A stretch of DNA of 46,405 bases from Bacteroidaceae bacterium (GCA_017524545.1 JAFXVN010000064.1:1-46405), one strand, 5' to 3'; shown: positions 33,591 through 41,738, counted from the stretch's first letter. Translations and numbers: made by a program. The notes: generated by a model from the letters alone, not told the origin.

Positions 33591-35242
33591 GTCAAGGAGT
33601 GAAGAGTGAAGAGTGAAGAATCAGAGTTTGTTCCGTCTTCCAAAAGCTTACTATTATTCTTCACTCTTCGTTCTTCACTCTTCACTTTGTAAAGCTTCAC
33701 CCTCACGTACCCCTTCCCGTCTTTCTTCTTTGCTTCCTGCCCGACATCCTCGTAGATGCGGCTCAACTTAATCTCTGCTTCGGGCTTTATCATGTCGAGC
33801 AATGCTGCTGCTCGGGGGAAGAAGTCTTTGGTGAAATCGACGATGATTTGATGGCTGCGATAGTTGATTTTGAGCGGCTCGGAATGGATATGGAAGCGTT
33901 GCAGCTTCTTTTCCCTTTCGATGCCATAGAGAATTTTCCAGTCGCCTCCACGCCAGCGGTAGATGCTCTGCTTGATGTCGCCCACGAGAAGTCCCTTCCC
34001 GCCCGAGGAAAGTTTCTCGAAGAGCAGCTTCTTGAAGTTCTCCCATTGCATCCGGCTTGTGTCCTGAAACTCGTCAATCATCACATAGTTGATGAAGGTG
34101 CCAATCTTCTCGAAGATGAAGGGCGCATCGCTTCCCTCGACCATCTTGCTGAGGAGGGCAGGCGTGGAGCTGAGTGTGAAACGTCCGGCCTCGCCTTCAA
34201 TCTCGCGTGCGCGTTCATCTATATATTCCAGCAGTCGGAGCATCCCGAGGTGGCGGAGGGCAAGCGAGGCGGAGAGATATTCCTTGCGGCGCACTTCGTA
34301 TAAGGCAATAAATTCCGCAAGACGAGCCTGCAAGTCAAACGTGCTTGAATTTTGAATCTTGAATTTTGAATTATAAATGGATTTCCCAGGTCCTTCGCTC
34401 TTCATCGCCTTTGCGTCTGTGAGGAAGTTGAAGAGATTCTTGCCGTAGGTGATTTGGCCGAAGTCCTCAATCTGGCTCATCAGCTCGTCCACGGCATCTT
34501 GCACCTCCTTTTCTGCTTTCTTCCTGATGGCTTGCATCTTGCTCTTGAAGGCCTTGATGACCTCCGCATTGCTGATGCGTTTCAGTTCCGCTTCGCTGCG
34601 CCGCTGGTATTCCTCGCGGAAGATGTTGCCCGCGAAAGCCTTCAGCGGCCCTACGATGTCCCATTTGTCGCCGCTGTCGAGTTGCTCGTGGATGTAATCC
34701 AATACCCATTGCCTCACTTCCGGCCGAGTGTCCATTGTTTCGATGAGGCTGTCCACTGCGCTCGCTATCACCTCGTCGTGCGACAGCTCAACCTGCAGGT
34801 TGGCGGAAAGCCCCAGCTCGCGTGCCATGTTGCGCAGGATGCTTTGGAAGAATGCGTCGATGGTCTCCACACGGAAGTGCGAGTAGTCGTGCAGGATGGC
34901 AGTGAGTGCTTTGCCTGCCTGAAGGCGAAAGACCCCCTCTAACTCCCCCTTAAAGGGGGAGGACTCTCTCCCTTTAAGGGAGGGCTGGGGTGGGTCTGTC
35001 CTTTCCAAAATGGCATCCATGTAGGGGCGTGCCTCTTCCAACCCCATCTTCAGGCCATAGAGTGTCTCGAGGATTCGGCTCTTCATCTCTGCCGTCGCCT
35101 TGTTGGTGAAGGTCACGGCGAGTGTATGCTTAAACTCGTTTTCGGCGTGTGGCTGCATGAGCTGCATGATGTACTCGACGGCCAGCGTAAATGTCTTGCC
35201 CGACCCTGCCGAAGCCTTGTATATGTTGAGAGTCTGTTCCAT
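33536..35242 (-). CDS. addA: AddA-like helicase, N-terminal part ending in a frameshift
   Basis: From ATG 35242 (MEQTLNIYKASAGSGKTFTL) the part has the Walker A motif at residues 10-17. The AVTFTNKATAEMKSRIL motif (about 45-61), the Walker B VMIDEFQDTSRMQWENF and LLVGDIKQSIYRWRGGDW follow: the UvrD/AddA N-terminal plan. The frame runs through a 7-bp-unit element (SEERRVKNN...SSLFTLHSL) and then leaves the family frame at or near 33590. The continuation is in the 31830-33590 ORF. Further inserted peptides are SLKGRESSPFKGELEG (34930-34997) and YNSKFKIQNSS (34344-34376). The upstream in-frame extension to 35425 reads through a 22-bp-unit array and is rejected. TATCTTTG lies 28 bp upstream. Confidence 0.85.
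   Translation of the reverse strand: MEQTLNIYKASAGSGKTFTLAVEYIMQLMQPHAENEFKHTLAVTFTNKATAEMKSRILETLYGLKMGLEEARPYMDAILERTDPPQPSLKGRESSPFKGELEGVFRLQAGKALTAILHDYSHFRVETIDAFFQSILRNMARELGLSANLQVELSHDEVIASAVDSLIETMDTRPEVRQWVLDYIHEQLDSGDKWDIVGPLKAFAGNIFREEYQRRSEAELKRISNAEVIKAFKSKMQAIRKKAEKEVQDAVDELMSQIEDFGQITYGKNLFNFLTDAKAMKSEGPGKSIYNSKFKIQNSSTFDLQARLAEFIALYEVRRKEYLSASLALRHLGMLRLLEYIDERAREIEGEAGRFTLSSTPALLSKMVEGSDAPFIFEKIGTFINYVMIDEFQDTSRMQWENFKKLLFEKLSSGGKGLLVGDIKQSIYRWRGGDWKILYGIEREKKLQRFHIHSEPLKINYRSHQIIVDFTKDFFPRAAALLDMIKPEAEIKLSRIYEDVGQEAKKKDGKGYVRVKLYKVKSEERRVKNNSKLLEDGTNSDSSLFTLHSLTWLRRFVCCRKAASTSAR
33599..33685. repeat. Inverted 7-bp-unit element at the addA frameshift (3 + 4 units)
   Basis: Left arm GTGAAGA x3 (33599-33619), 38-nt spacer, right arm TCTTCAC-type x4 (33658-33685). 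The GH20 copy has 4 + 4 units and is in frame. Confidence 0.85.
34344..34376. repeat. 7-bp-unit repeat (TTCAAAA type) in addA
   Basis: Minus strand reads AATTCAAAATTCAAGATTCA, translated IYNSKFKIQNSS. Same word as at 1239-1272. Confidence 0.8.
34930..34997. repeat. Double-hairpin element (AGACCC type) in addA 5' part
   Basis: Outer AGACCC (34930-34935) and GGGTCT (34992-34997). Inner hairpins CTCCCCCTTAAAGGGGGAG (34943-34961) and CTCCCTTTAAGGGAG (34968-34982). Confidence 0.9.
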
Positions 35243-35269
35243 CCTGCCTATTTCGTGCTTCCAAGTACG

Positions 35270-35277
35270 CAAAGATA
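35270..35277 (-). promoter_or_regulatory. -7 box for addAB
   Basis: TATCTTTG on the minus strand, 28 bp upstream of the AddA start; TTGC at the -33 position. Confidence 0.6.
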
Positions 35278-35351
35278 CGCTTTTCTGTCGAAATCTGCAA
35301 GAGAATAAGGGCAGAATGACTAAACATTCTACGGATTGCTCCTCGGCGGTT

Positions 35352-35417
35352 AAGGTTGTCCCACTGGTGAGACAAGTTTTTCCCACACGTGGGACAACCT
35401 TTTCCCACTGGTGGGAA
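35352..35417. repeat. Three 22-bp units with CCCAC/GTGGG dyads
   Basis: Units at 35352, 35374 and 35396 have cores CCCACTGGTGAG, CCCACACGTGGG and CCCACTGGTGGG. It lies between the divergent addA and panB genes. Confidence 0.85.
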
Positions 35418-35527
35418 AACTCCACGCGACACGCTCTTGTCGAAGCGATGACATTCCCCTTTGGCCGAAAACTAACCTTCCTTGTTAATTTTTGTCGAGC
35501 TTTGCTTCATAGTTCGGAATTATTTTG

Positions 35528-35535
35528 TACCTTTG
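35528..35535 (+). promoter_or_regulatory. -7 box for panB
   Basis: TACCTTTG, 51 bp before the start codon. No clean -33 box at 19 bp. Confidence 0.55.
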
Positions 35536-35585
35536 CACACTCAAAAAACGAAGTTATTGCACAAAGTTAAATAGTAAATTGAGAC

Positions 35586-36404
35586 ATGTCTGGATACTTA
35601 GTTAGCGATACACGCAAGGTGACGACTCACCGTCTTATTGAAATGAAGGAGCAGGGACAGCAGATTGCGATGCTCACGTCCTACGACTATACGATGGCAC
35701 AGCTGGTTGACGGGGCTGGCATTGACATCATCCTTGTTGGCGACAGCGCCAGCAACGTGATGGCTGGCAACATGACGACGCTGCCCATCACGCTCGACCA
35801 AATGATTTATCACGCCAGTAGCGTGGTTCGCGGCGTGAAGCGTGCCCTTGTGGTGTGCGACATGCCGTTCGGCACCTATCAGGTGAATGCGACGGAGGGC
35901 GTGAAGAATGCTATCCGTATCATGCAGGAGAGCGGTTGCGATGCCCTCAAACTGGAGGGTGGGGTAGAGATACAGGACACCATACGCGCCATTCTCGATG
36001 CAGGCATCCCTGTGATGGGACATCTTGGCCTTACGCCGCAGAGCATCAACAAGTTCGGCACATACGCCGTCCGTGCTAAGGAAGAGGCTGAGGCCGAGAA
36101 GCTGCTTAGCGATGCCAAGCTGCTCAGCGAGATGGGCTGCTTTGCCATCGTGTTGGAGAAGATACCGGCAGCCCTGACACAGAAGGTCTGCGAGCTGGTG
36201 AAGGTGCCCGTCATCGGCATCGGAGCAGGACAAGCCGACGGCCAGGTGCTGGTTGCTCACGACATGCTTGGCATGACCAAAGGCTTCTCGCCCAAGTTCT
36301 TGCGCCGCTATGCCGACCTCTCAACTGTCATCACCGATGCTGTCGGCCAGTACGTCACCGACGTCAAGTCCGGGGACTTCCCCAGCGAAGCTGAGTCGTA
36401 TTAG
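35586..36404 (+). CDS. panB: 3-methyl-2-oxobutanoate hydroxymethyltransferase
   Basis: The 272-residue TIM-barrel enzyme uses methylene-tetrahydrofolate to make ketopantoate from alpha-ketoisovalerate, the first committed step of pantothenate and coenzyme A synthesis. Signatures are [15 protein letters not shown] (28-42), [13 protein letters not shown] (49-61), [29 protein letters not shown] and [11 protein letters not shown], with IGIGAG near the end. Length is that of the family. It is monocistronic here and ends 1-4 bp into the convergent PAP2 gene's 3' end. Confidence 0.96.
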   Translation: MSGYLVSDTRKVTTHRLIEMKEQGQQIAMLTSYDYTMAQLVDGAGIDIILVGDSASNVMAGNMTTLPITLDQMIYHASSVVRGVKRALVVCDMPFGTYQVNATEGVKNAIRIMQESGCDALKLEGGVEIQDTIRAILDAGIPVMGHLGLTPQSINKFGTYAVRAKEEAEAEKLLSDAKLLSEMGCFAIVLEKIPAALTQKVCELVKVPVIGIGAGQADGQVLVAHDMLGMTKGFSPKFLRRYADLSTVITDAVGQYVTDVKSGDFPSEAESY

Positions 36405-38131
36405 AAGCTGAAGCAGATGCCGAAGCTGGGTGTTATCTGGTGCAGGTTGCGCTTGAAGCTTCCCGTTTTCCCGGAAATTTCGTCATCTACGTTTCCACCA
36501 CTATTCACTGAGGACAGGTAGGCGTTGGCTTCATCGACGAGGCTGAAGTTCTCGAACTCGTAATCGTAGTGGGCACGGGTGAAGTCGTAGTCAAGGCAGA
36601 TGCGCCATACGATGTTGTGCTTCAGAGCGTATGAGAAGCTGACGCCTGTGCCGAACATGAAGCTGCCTCTGCCGTCCAGGTAAATACCCTTTATGCGGTC
36701 GTAGGTGTTGACATCCTCCAGATTTTCCATTTTGAGCATTTCTTTCTCGAAGTTCTCCACCTTTGCCATGTAGTCGTTGTCATTGCCCGACATGTCTGCT
36801 ATATACCAGACGTCACCATTCTTGCGATGACCGAAGAGCAGCTTCGCTCCGAGGCTCATACGCTTGTTCAGAGGCAAGCTGCCATAGACACCGCCCATGA
36901 TGTCGAAGCTCGACATTTGGTCTTTGTGCGTTTCTGTGCCGTATTTGTATTCTGGTGCGGAAGTAACGGGATGCTCGTATTGGTTTGTTGCAGAATTATA
37001 ATGTAGTGTGCCGGATGTCCATACTTCATCTGTTTCATTCCAGCGCGGCGTGACGGCGGTGCTGTTGATGCGAGCCCGCACACCGAAGCCCAGATAGGGA
37101 TTCAGGAAATAGGCAGCTTCTGCACCAAGCACCGTGCTAATACCTTGCTTGATGTTGAGCGGGCCTCCAGCCTCAGTGATTTCATCGGGTATACTTTTTG
37201 CACCCATCACAAAGCCTGTGCCTGCCTGTAGCGAGAAGAACGACGGATGTTCGCTCACATCGTTCAGGTTTTCCATCTCGCGACGAATCGTGTACTTGTC
37301 TTTGAAGATGAGGTCGGAGATAGCGTAGCCAAGTTCTGTGGAGAGGATACCGATGCCGGCTCCCGTCAATACATCGCTTACCCAGTGGCGATTGTTCATC
37401 ACGCGGAAAGTGGCGATACCCGTGGCGACCGTGTAGCCTCCGACGCTATACCAAAGGCTGCGCGTCAGACCGTATTCTTTGTGCAGGACGGTGGCTGCCA
37501 TGAATGCAGTTGCCGTGTGGCCAGAGGGGAAGGAGTTGCAGGTCGAGCCGTCGGGACGCTCTTCTGCTGCGGAATACTTGATGCCATTCACGATAGCAGC
37601 CATGATGGCACCAGAGAAGGCATTGCTTACCAGCAGTCGTCCCCATTGCGAGCGTCCCTGGTAGCCGGTTGCCTTCAGTCCGTATGTGAGTGCCAGCGGT
37701 GCCCACTGGATGTAGTCGTCGGCTCTGTTGTGGAAGCCTGTATTGATGTCGGTGTTCACCTTGCGCACATCTCGCTTGATGGTGTGTGCTGTGATGCCGA
37801 GTACGATGTAAGGCACGCTGGCGAGCGTGAGGTCGCGCTTCACTGTCCAGTATCTCTCCGACTTGTCCGACCAGTCCGATTTGTCTGACTTGCCCGACCA
37901 GCCTGGCCAATCCGACCTTTCTGGCCAGCCATACTGCCTTTGGCACATGATGGAGACAGGCATCTCATTGGATGATTCGTCAAGCAGGAGTTTTGACAAT
38001 TCCTGCTCCTTGCTCTGTAGTTCGTGTAGCGTGGTGGGCAGTTCCCAGTGCAGTGCAGGAACTTGTGTGTCGATGGCAAAGGCTTGGAGCGAAGCCATCA
38101 AGAGGATAAAGGAAGCCAGATGTTTTGACAT
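36401..38131 (-). CDS. Second PAP2 phosphatase with outer-membrane-barrel-like domain
   Basis: The protein has 576 residues from ATG 38131 with a signal peptide ([19 protein letters not shown]). The PAP2 motifs are intact ([41 protein letters not shown]). After these comes a long beta-rich region ending in Phe ([11 protein letters not shown]), as in barrels. It is a longer paralogue of the 8332-9624 protein. Residues about 69-93 come from a 9-bp-unit array and read as WSD/KSD tripeptides ([13 protein letters not shown]). The ORF stays open to 38887 on this strand, but that stretch is the complement of the next gene. A lipid A or undecaprenyl-diphosphate phosphatase role is family-based inference. 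Confidence 0.8.
   Translation of the reverse strand: MSKHLASFILLMASLQAFAIDTQVPALHWELPTTLHELQSKEQELSKLLLDESSNEMPVSIMCQRQYGWPERSDWPGWSGKSDKSDWSDKSERYWTVKRDLTLASVPYIVLGITAHTIKRDVRKVNTDINTGFHNRADDYIQWAPLALTYGLKATGYQGRSQWGRLLVSNAFSGAIMAAIVNGIKYSAAEERPDGSTCNSFPSGHTATAFMAATVLHKEYGLTRSLWYSVGGYTVATGIATFRVMNNRHWVSDVLTGAGIGILSTELGYAISDLIFKDKYTIRREMENLNDVSEHPSFFSLQAGTGFVMGAKSIPDEITEAGGPLNIKQGISTVLGAEAAYFLNPYLGFGVRARINSTAVTPRWNETDEVWTSGTLHYNSATNQYEHPVTSAPEYKYGTETHKDQMSSFDIMGGVYGSLPLNKRMSLGAKLLFGHRKNGDVWYIADMSGNDNDYMAKVENFEKEMLKMENLEDVNTYDRIKGIYLDGRGSFMFGTGVSFSYALKHNIVWRICLDYDFTRAHYDYEFENFSLVDEANAYLSSVNSGGNVDDEISGKTGSFKRNLHQITPSFGICFSF
37856..37927. repeat. Eight 9-bp units inside the second PAP2 gene
   Basis: GTCCGACTT-type units repeat every 9 bp (GTCCGACCA, GTCCGATTT, GTCTGACTT, GCCCGACCA, GCCTGGCCA and more). 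Translated as a three-residue repeat rich in Trp/Lys-Ser-Asp, close to the N-terminus of the mature protein. Confidence 0.88.
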
Positions 38132-38149
38132 ATTTGTGTGTTTTTCTTG

Positions 38150-38157
38150 CAAAGATA
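38150..38157 (-). promoter_or_regulatory. -7 box for the second PAP2 gene
   Basis: TATCTTTG on the minus strand, 18 bp upstream of the start. Confidence 0.55.
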
Positions 38158-38201
38158 TAAAAAAGATTAAGGATTGAGGGCAGATAATTAAAGCTTTTTT
38201 G

Positions 38202-38209
38202 TACTTTTG
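38202..38209 (+). promoter_or_regulatory. -7 box for the two-propeller GH43-like gene
   Basis: TACTTTTG followed by C, 39 bp before the start. No convincing -33 box. Confidence 0.45.
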
Positions 38210-38248
38210 CAAAATAATGTCAACGATTGAGATAGATAATATCAAATT

Positions 38249-40228
38249 ATGAAACGTCTTCTTTCCCTTGTTTTGCTTTTTGCGGGCTGTGCGATGCTCA
38301 ATCTTCAGTGTACAATGGTTTTCGCCTACGAGTTCATCTATGGCGACGATACCCGAACGGGCACGCTCTTTGCCAAAGACCCGATTGTGGTCTTTCATGG
38401 CGGACGCTACCTTATGTATTATAGCATCCCGCCTCATAATAGTAGGGATTGGGAGGGCTGGAACATCGGCATTGCCGAGAGCAGCGACCTTCGACATTGG
38501 CAGAGAATAGGCGAGATAACGCCCCAGGCCGAGTACGAGGCAAAGGGACTCTGTGCGCCGGGAGCGATTGTCAGGAACGACACCATCCACCTCTTCTACC
38601 AAACCTACGGCGGAGGACGCACCGACGCTATCTGTCATGCTTGGAGCACGGACGGCCTCACCTTCGAGCGCGACAAGACGAACCCTATCTTCCGACCGAC
38701 AGGTGCCTGGAACTGCGGACGAGCCATCGATGCTGAGGTCATTGCCTTCAAGGGAAAATACTTCCTTTACTTTGCCACACGCGACCCGCAGTTCGAGCGC
38801 CAGTTGCTCGGTGTGGCGACAGCACCCATCGGCACAGACTTCCGCCGCAGCGACTGGACGCTTGCCTTGGACGCTCCCATCTTGCAACCCGAACTGCCGT
38901 GGGAAGGCAAGTGCTGCGAGGGTGCGACGGTCATCGAATACAAGAAGAAGCTCTACATGTTCTATGCTGCCGACTACAACAACTGCCCGCAGCAGATTGG
39001 CTTAGCGGTCAGCAAGGATGGCATTCACTGGCAGCGTTGCTCCGACCAGCCTTTCCTTCGTAATGGTCTGCCGGGCGAATGGAACGAGAGCGAGAGTGGA
39101 CATCCCTGCGTCTATTGCGACCAGCAGGGGCAGACGCATCTCTTCTTCCAGGGCAATAACACGCACGGACGGCACTGGCTGCTGACGAGTGTGCCGCTTA
39201 AATGGACAGCCCCCTCCCCGCTCCCCCTTTGGGGGAGTGCCCCATTGCCGCTGGTTGTCTATCCGAAAATAGCACTTCCTCACTCCCCCAAAGGGGGAGA
39301 CGGAGGGGGCTGGAGCGGGGTGAGGCCCGTCATCGACGCCGATGCGCCCGACCCCTCTGTCATCCGCTATGGCGACACCTACTATGCTGCTGCCACGTCG
39401 GGCAACAAGCCACAGGCATATCAGCGTTATCGCTCGAAGGACTTGCTGACGTGGGAACCGATGGGATTCATCTTCGACGAGTGGCCCGAATGGACGTGCG
39501 GCAGCTTTTGGGCACCAGAACTCTTCGACCTCTGCGGCCGCACAATGTGCTACTACACAGCCCGACAAAAGAGCGACAGCACCAGCTGCATCGGTGTGGC
39601 GATGGCAGATGGTCCCGAGGGCAAGTTCAAGGACTACGGCCCCCTCGTTCGCACCACCAACGAAGCCATCGATGCCTTCGTGTTTCGCGACGGCACACAG
39701 CTCTATATCTCGTGGAAAGCCTATGGCCTCGACCCAAGTCATCGTCCCATTGAACTGCTCTGCCAACGCCTCTCGGACGATGGCCTGCATCTTGTGGGCG
39801 AGCCGTTCACACTGCTTCGCGACGATGAGCGGCAGGGGATGGAGGGACAATGCATCTTCCGCCAGGGCGACTGGTGGTATATCCTCTACAGCATCCGCGA
39901 TTGCTGTTCACCCAAGAGCGACTATGCCGTCAGCGTGGCTCGCAGCCATTCTATTCAAGGACCTTGGGAGAAGTACGAGAAAAACCCTATTTTAGAGGGA
40001 AAGACCCCCTCTGACTCCCCCTTAAAGGGGGAGAAAAAGAAGTCTCCCTTTAAGGGAGATTTAGAGGGTCTCCAGAGCTGCGGTCACGGCACAATGGTTC
40101 GCACACCGCAGGGCGACATGTACTACCTCTGCCACGCCTACTACTGGAATCGCTATAAGGAAGGCCGCAAAGCCGTCCTCTTCCGCCTCGACATAGGCGA
40201 AGACGGCTGGGTGCGTAAAATGGATTAG
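38249..40228 (+). CDS. Two-propeller GH43/GH32-superfamily lipoprotein
   Basis: The 659-residue protein has a possible lipobox (LLFAGC, Cys14). It contains two five-bladed-propeller units of the GH43/GH32/GH117 superfamily. The first (about 25-315) has FAKDPIVVFHGGRYLMYYS and RAIDAEVIAF. The second (about 360-655) has VIDADAPDPSVIRYGDTYY, GSFWAPELFDL and IDAFVFRDG. The linker between them is a GC-rich repeat element (39206-39311) and a second element lies near residues 585-607. The closing HGTMVRTPQGDMYYLCHAYYW resembles the GH43 GHG-type ending. The stop codon lies inside a GATTAGA-type repeat. Substrate unknown; probably a plant or host glycan side chain. Confidence 0.78.
   Translation: MKRLLSLVLLFAGCAMLNLQCTMVFAYEFIYGDDTRTGTLFAKDPIVVFHGGRYLMYYSIPPHNSRDWEGWNIGIAESSDLRHWQRIGEITPQAEYEAKGLCAPGAIVRNDTIHLFYQTYGGGRTDAICHAWSTDGLTFERDKTNPIFRPTGAWNCGRAIDAEVIAFKGKYFLYFATRDPQFERQLLGVATAPIGTDFRRSDWTLALDAPILQPELPWEGKCCEGATVIEYKKKLYMFYAADYNNCPQQIGLAVSKDGIHWQRCSDQPFLRNGLPGEWNESESGHPCVYCDQQGQTHLFFQGNNTHGRHWLLTSVPLKWTAPSPLPLWGSAPLPLVVYPKIALPHSPKGGDGGGWSGVRPVIDADAPDPSVIRYGDTYYAAATSGNKPQAYQRYRSKDLLTWEPMGFIFDEWPEWTCGSFWAPELFDLCGRTMCYYTARQKSDSTSCIGVAMADGPEGKFKDYGPLVRTTNEAIDAFVFRDGTQLYISWKAYGLDPSHRPIELLCQRLSDDGLHLVGEPFTLLRDDERQGMEGQCIFRQGDWWYILYSIRDCCSPKSDYAVSVARSHSIQGPWEKYEKNPILEGKTPSDSPLKGEKKKSPFKGDLEGLQSCGHGTMVRTPQGDMYYLCHAYYWNRYKEGRKAVLFRLDIGEDGWVRKMD
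39206..39311. repeat. Double-hairpin element (AGCCCC type) forming an inter-domain linker
   Basis: Outer arms CAGCCCCCTCC (39206-39216) and GGAGGGGGCTG (39301-39311) are an 11-bp perfect inverted repeat. Inner hairpins CTCCCCCTTTGGGGGAG (39220-39236) and CTCCCCCAAAGGGGGAG (39282-39298). Confidence 0.92.
40002..40071. repeat. Double-hairpin element (AGACCC type) in the GH43-like gene
   Basis: Outer AGACCCCCTCT (40002-40012) and AGAGGGTCT (40063-40071). Inner CTCCCCCTTAAAGGGGGAG (40015-40033) and TCTCCCTTTAAGGGAGA (40043-40059). Read as SPLKGEKKKSPFKGDLEG. Confidence 0.92.
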
Positions 40229-40269
40229 AGATTAGGGATTAGAGATTAGAGGTTCGGGATTAGGGAATA
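40223..40269. repeat. GATTAGA-type 7-bp-unit array containing a stop codon
   Basis: About seven GATTAGA/GATTAGG units; the TAG stop of the preceding gene is inside the first unit. Confidence 0.8.
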
Positions 40270-40272
40270 GAC

Positions 40273-40306
40273 AAAGAAAGCCCCCACAGTTGTGGAGGCT
40301 TTCTTT
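40273..40306. terminator. Bidirectional terminator between the GH43-like gene and gdhA
   Basis: A 15-bp stem with one mismatch (40273-40287 with 40292-40306) and AGTT loop, flanked by A-rich and T-rich ends, serves both convergent genes. Confidence 0.85.
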
Positions 40307-40310
40307 CGTT

Positions 40311-40341
40311 CTCCCCATTACGGGGGAGTTAGAGGGGGTCT
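40311..40341. repeat. Half double-hairpin element abutting the gdhA stop
   Basis: Hairpin CTCCCCATTACGGGGGAG (40311-40328) followed by the outer arm AGAGGGGGTCT (40331-40341), ending next to the gdhA stop codon. Confidence 0.75.
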
Positions 40342-41682
40342 TTATACGATGCCCTGAGCCATCATTGCTTTGGCAACCTTCATGAAACCTGCCACGTTGG
40401 CACCCTTCACATAGTTAACATAGCCGTCGGGCTGTGTGCCGTACTTCACGCAGTTCTCGTGGATGTTCTCCATAATCCAGAGCAGCTTGGCATCCACCTC
40501 TTCTGCGCTCCAGCTGAGGCGCTCGCTGTTCTGAGACATTTCGAGACCTGATACAGACACGCCGCCTGCATTGCTGGCCTTGCCGGGAGAGTAGAGAATC
40601 TTAGCTTCCTGGAAGACGCGGATTGCACCGGGAGTGCTGGGCATGTTGGCACCTTCGGCAACTGCGATGCAGCCGTTGGCAACCAGAGCCTTTGCCTGCT
40701 CCTCGTTCAGCTCGTTCTGCGTAGCGCAAGGCAGAGCGATGTCGGCCTTCTCGAACCAGGGCTTTGCACCGTCGCCAACGTATTTGGCTGTGGGATACTT
40801 GTCAACATATTCCTTGATACGTCCGCGATAGACCTGCTTCAGCTCCATGATGTAGTCGAGCTTTGCGCGGTCGATGCCGTCGGGATCGTAGATGTAGCCG
40901 TCGGAGTCGCTCATCGTCATCACCTTGCCGCCGAGCTGCAGCACCTTCTCGGCTGCGTACTGAGCCACGTTGCCTGCGCCGGAGATGAGCACCTTCTTAC
41001 CTTCCACGGTGTCGCCCTTCGTCTTCAGCATAGCACGGAGGAAATAAACGGTGCCGTAGCCTGTTGCTTCGGGACGGATCAGCGAACCGCCAAACTCGAG
41101 ACCCTTGCCAGTCAGCACACCGCTGTACTCGCGCGTCAGCTTCTTGTACATGCCGAACATGTAGCCTACCTCACGACCACCTACGCCGATGTCGCCTGCG
41201 GGAACGTCCGTGTCAGGACCGATGTGGCGCGTCAGCTCAAGCATGAAGGCCTGGCAGAAACGCATTACCTCGGCGTTGCTCTTACCGCGAGGGCTGAAGT
41301 CAGAGCCACCCTTGCCACCACCCATTGGCAGCGTGGTCAGCGAGTTCTTGAAGGTCTGCTCGAAAGCCAGGAACTTCAGGATGCCCAGGTTCACGCTCGA
41401 GTGGAAACGGATGCCGCCCTTGTACGGGCCTATAGCGTTGTTGTGCTGGATGCGATAACCCATGTTGGTCTGAATCTGACCCTTGTCGTCCATCCAAGTC
41501 ACACGGAACTGGTAGATGCGGTCGGGGATGCAGAGTCGCTCGATGAGGTTTGCTTTCTCAAATTCGGGGTGCTTGTTGTACTCTTCTTCGATAGTGCCCA
41601 GCACTTCTTCTACTGCCTGATGATACTCGGGTTCATTGGGGAAGCGTCTTTTCAGATCTTCCAAGACTTTCTTTGCGTCCAT
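40342..41682 (-). CDS. gdhA: NADP-type glutamate dehydrogenase
   Basis: The 446-residue cytoplasmic enzyme interconverts 2-oxoglutarate plus ammonia and glutamate, the main ammonia-assimilation route in many Bacteroidales. Clear motifs are FRVTWMDDKGQIQTNMGYRI (59-78), GPYKGGIRFH (85-94), the catalytic Lys in PMGGGKGGSDFSP (119-131), PAGDIGVGGREVGYMFG and the Rossmann loop ISGAGNVAQYAA. Length and N-terminus (MDAKKVLEDLKRRFP) match the hexameric small-subunit NADPH class. The promoter-like TACTTTTG lies 49 bp upstream. Confidence 0.97.
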   Translation of the reverse strand: MDAKKVLEDLKRRFPNEPEYHQAVEEVLGTIEEEYNKHPEFEKANLIERLCIPDRIYQFRVTWMDDKGQIQTNMGYRIQHNNAIGPYKGGIRFHSSVNLGILKFLAFEQTFKNSLTTLPMGGGKGGSDFSPRGKSNAEVMRFCQAFMLELTRHIGPDTDVPAGDIGVGGREVGYMFGMYKKLTREYSGVLTGKGLEFGGSLIRPEATGYGTVYFLRAMLKTKGDTVEGKKVLISGAGNVAQYAAEKVLQLGGKVMTMSDSDGYIYDPDGIDRAKLDYIMELKQVYRGRIKEYVDKYPTAKYVGDGAKPWFEKADIALPCATQNELNEEQAKALVANGCIAVAEGANMPSTPGAIRVFQEAKILYSPGKASNAGGVSVSGLEMSQNSERLSWSAEEVDAKLLWIMENIHENCVKYGTQPDGYVNYVKGANVAGFMKVAKAMMAQGIV

Positions 41683-41730
41683 AGAATAAATAATTAGTTT
41701 AGCTAATGGTTGTTATTTGTTATCCGGGCG

Positions 41731-41738
41731 CAAAAGTA
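41731..41738 (-). promoter_or_regulatory. -7 box for gdhA
   Basis: TACTTTTG on the minus strand; TTGC at the -33 position, 19 bp away. Confidence 0.55.

Noticed and set aside
35243-35425. Upstream extension of the AddA-like ORF (SHQWEKVVPRVGK-like)
   Set aside because: It is a translation of the 22-bp-unit array and lies upstream of the probable promoter.
38132-38887. Upstream extension of the second PAP2 ORF
   Set aside because: It is antisense to the GH43-like gene, and ATG 38131 gives a proper signal peptide.
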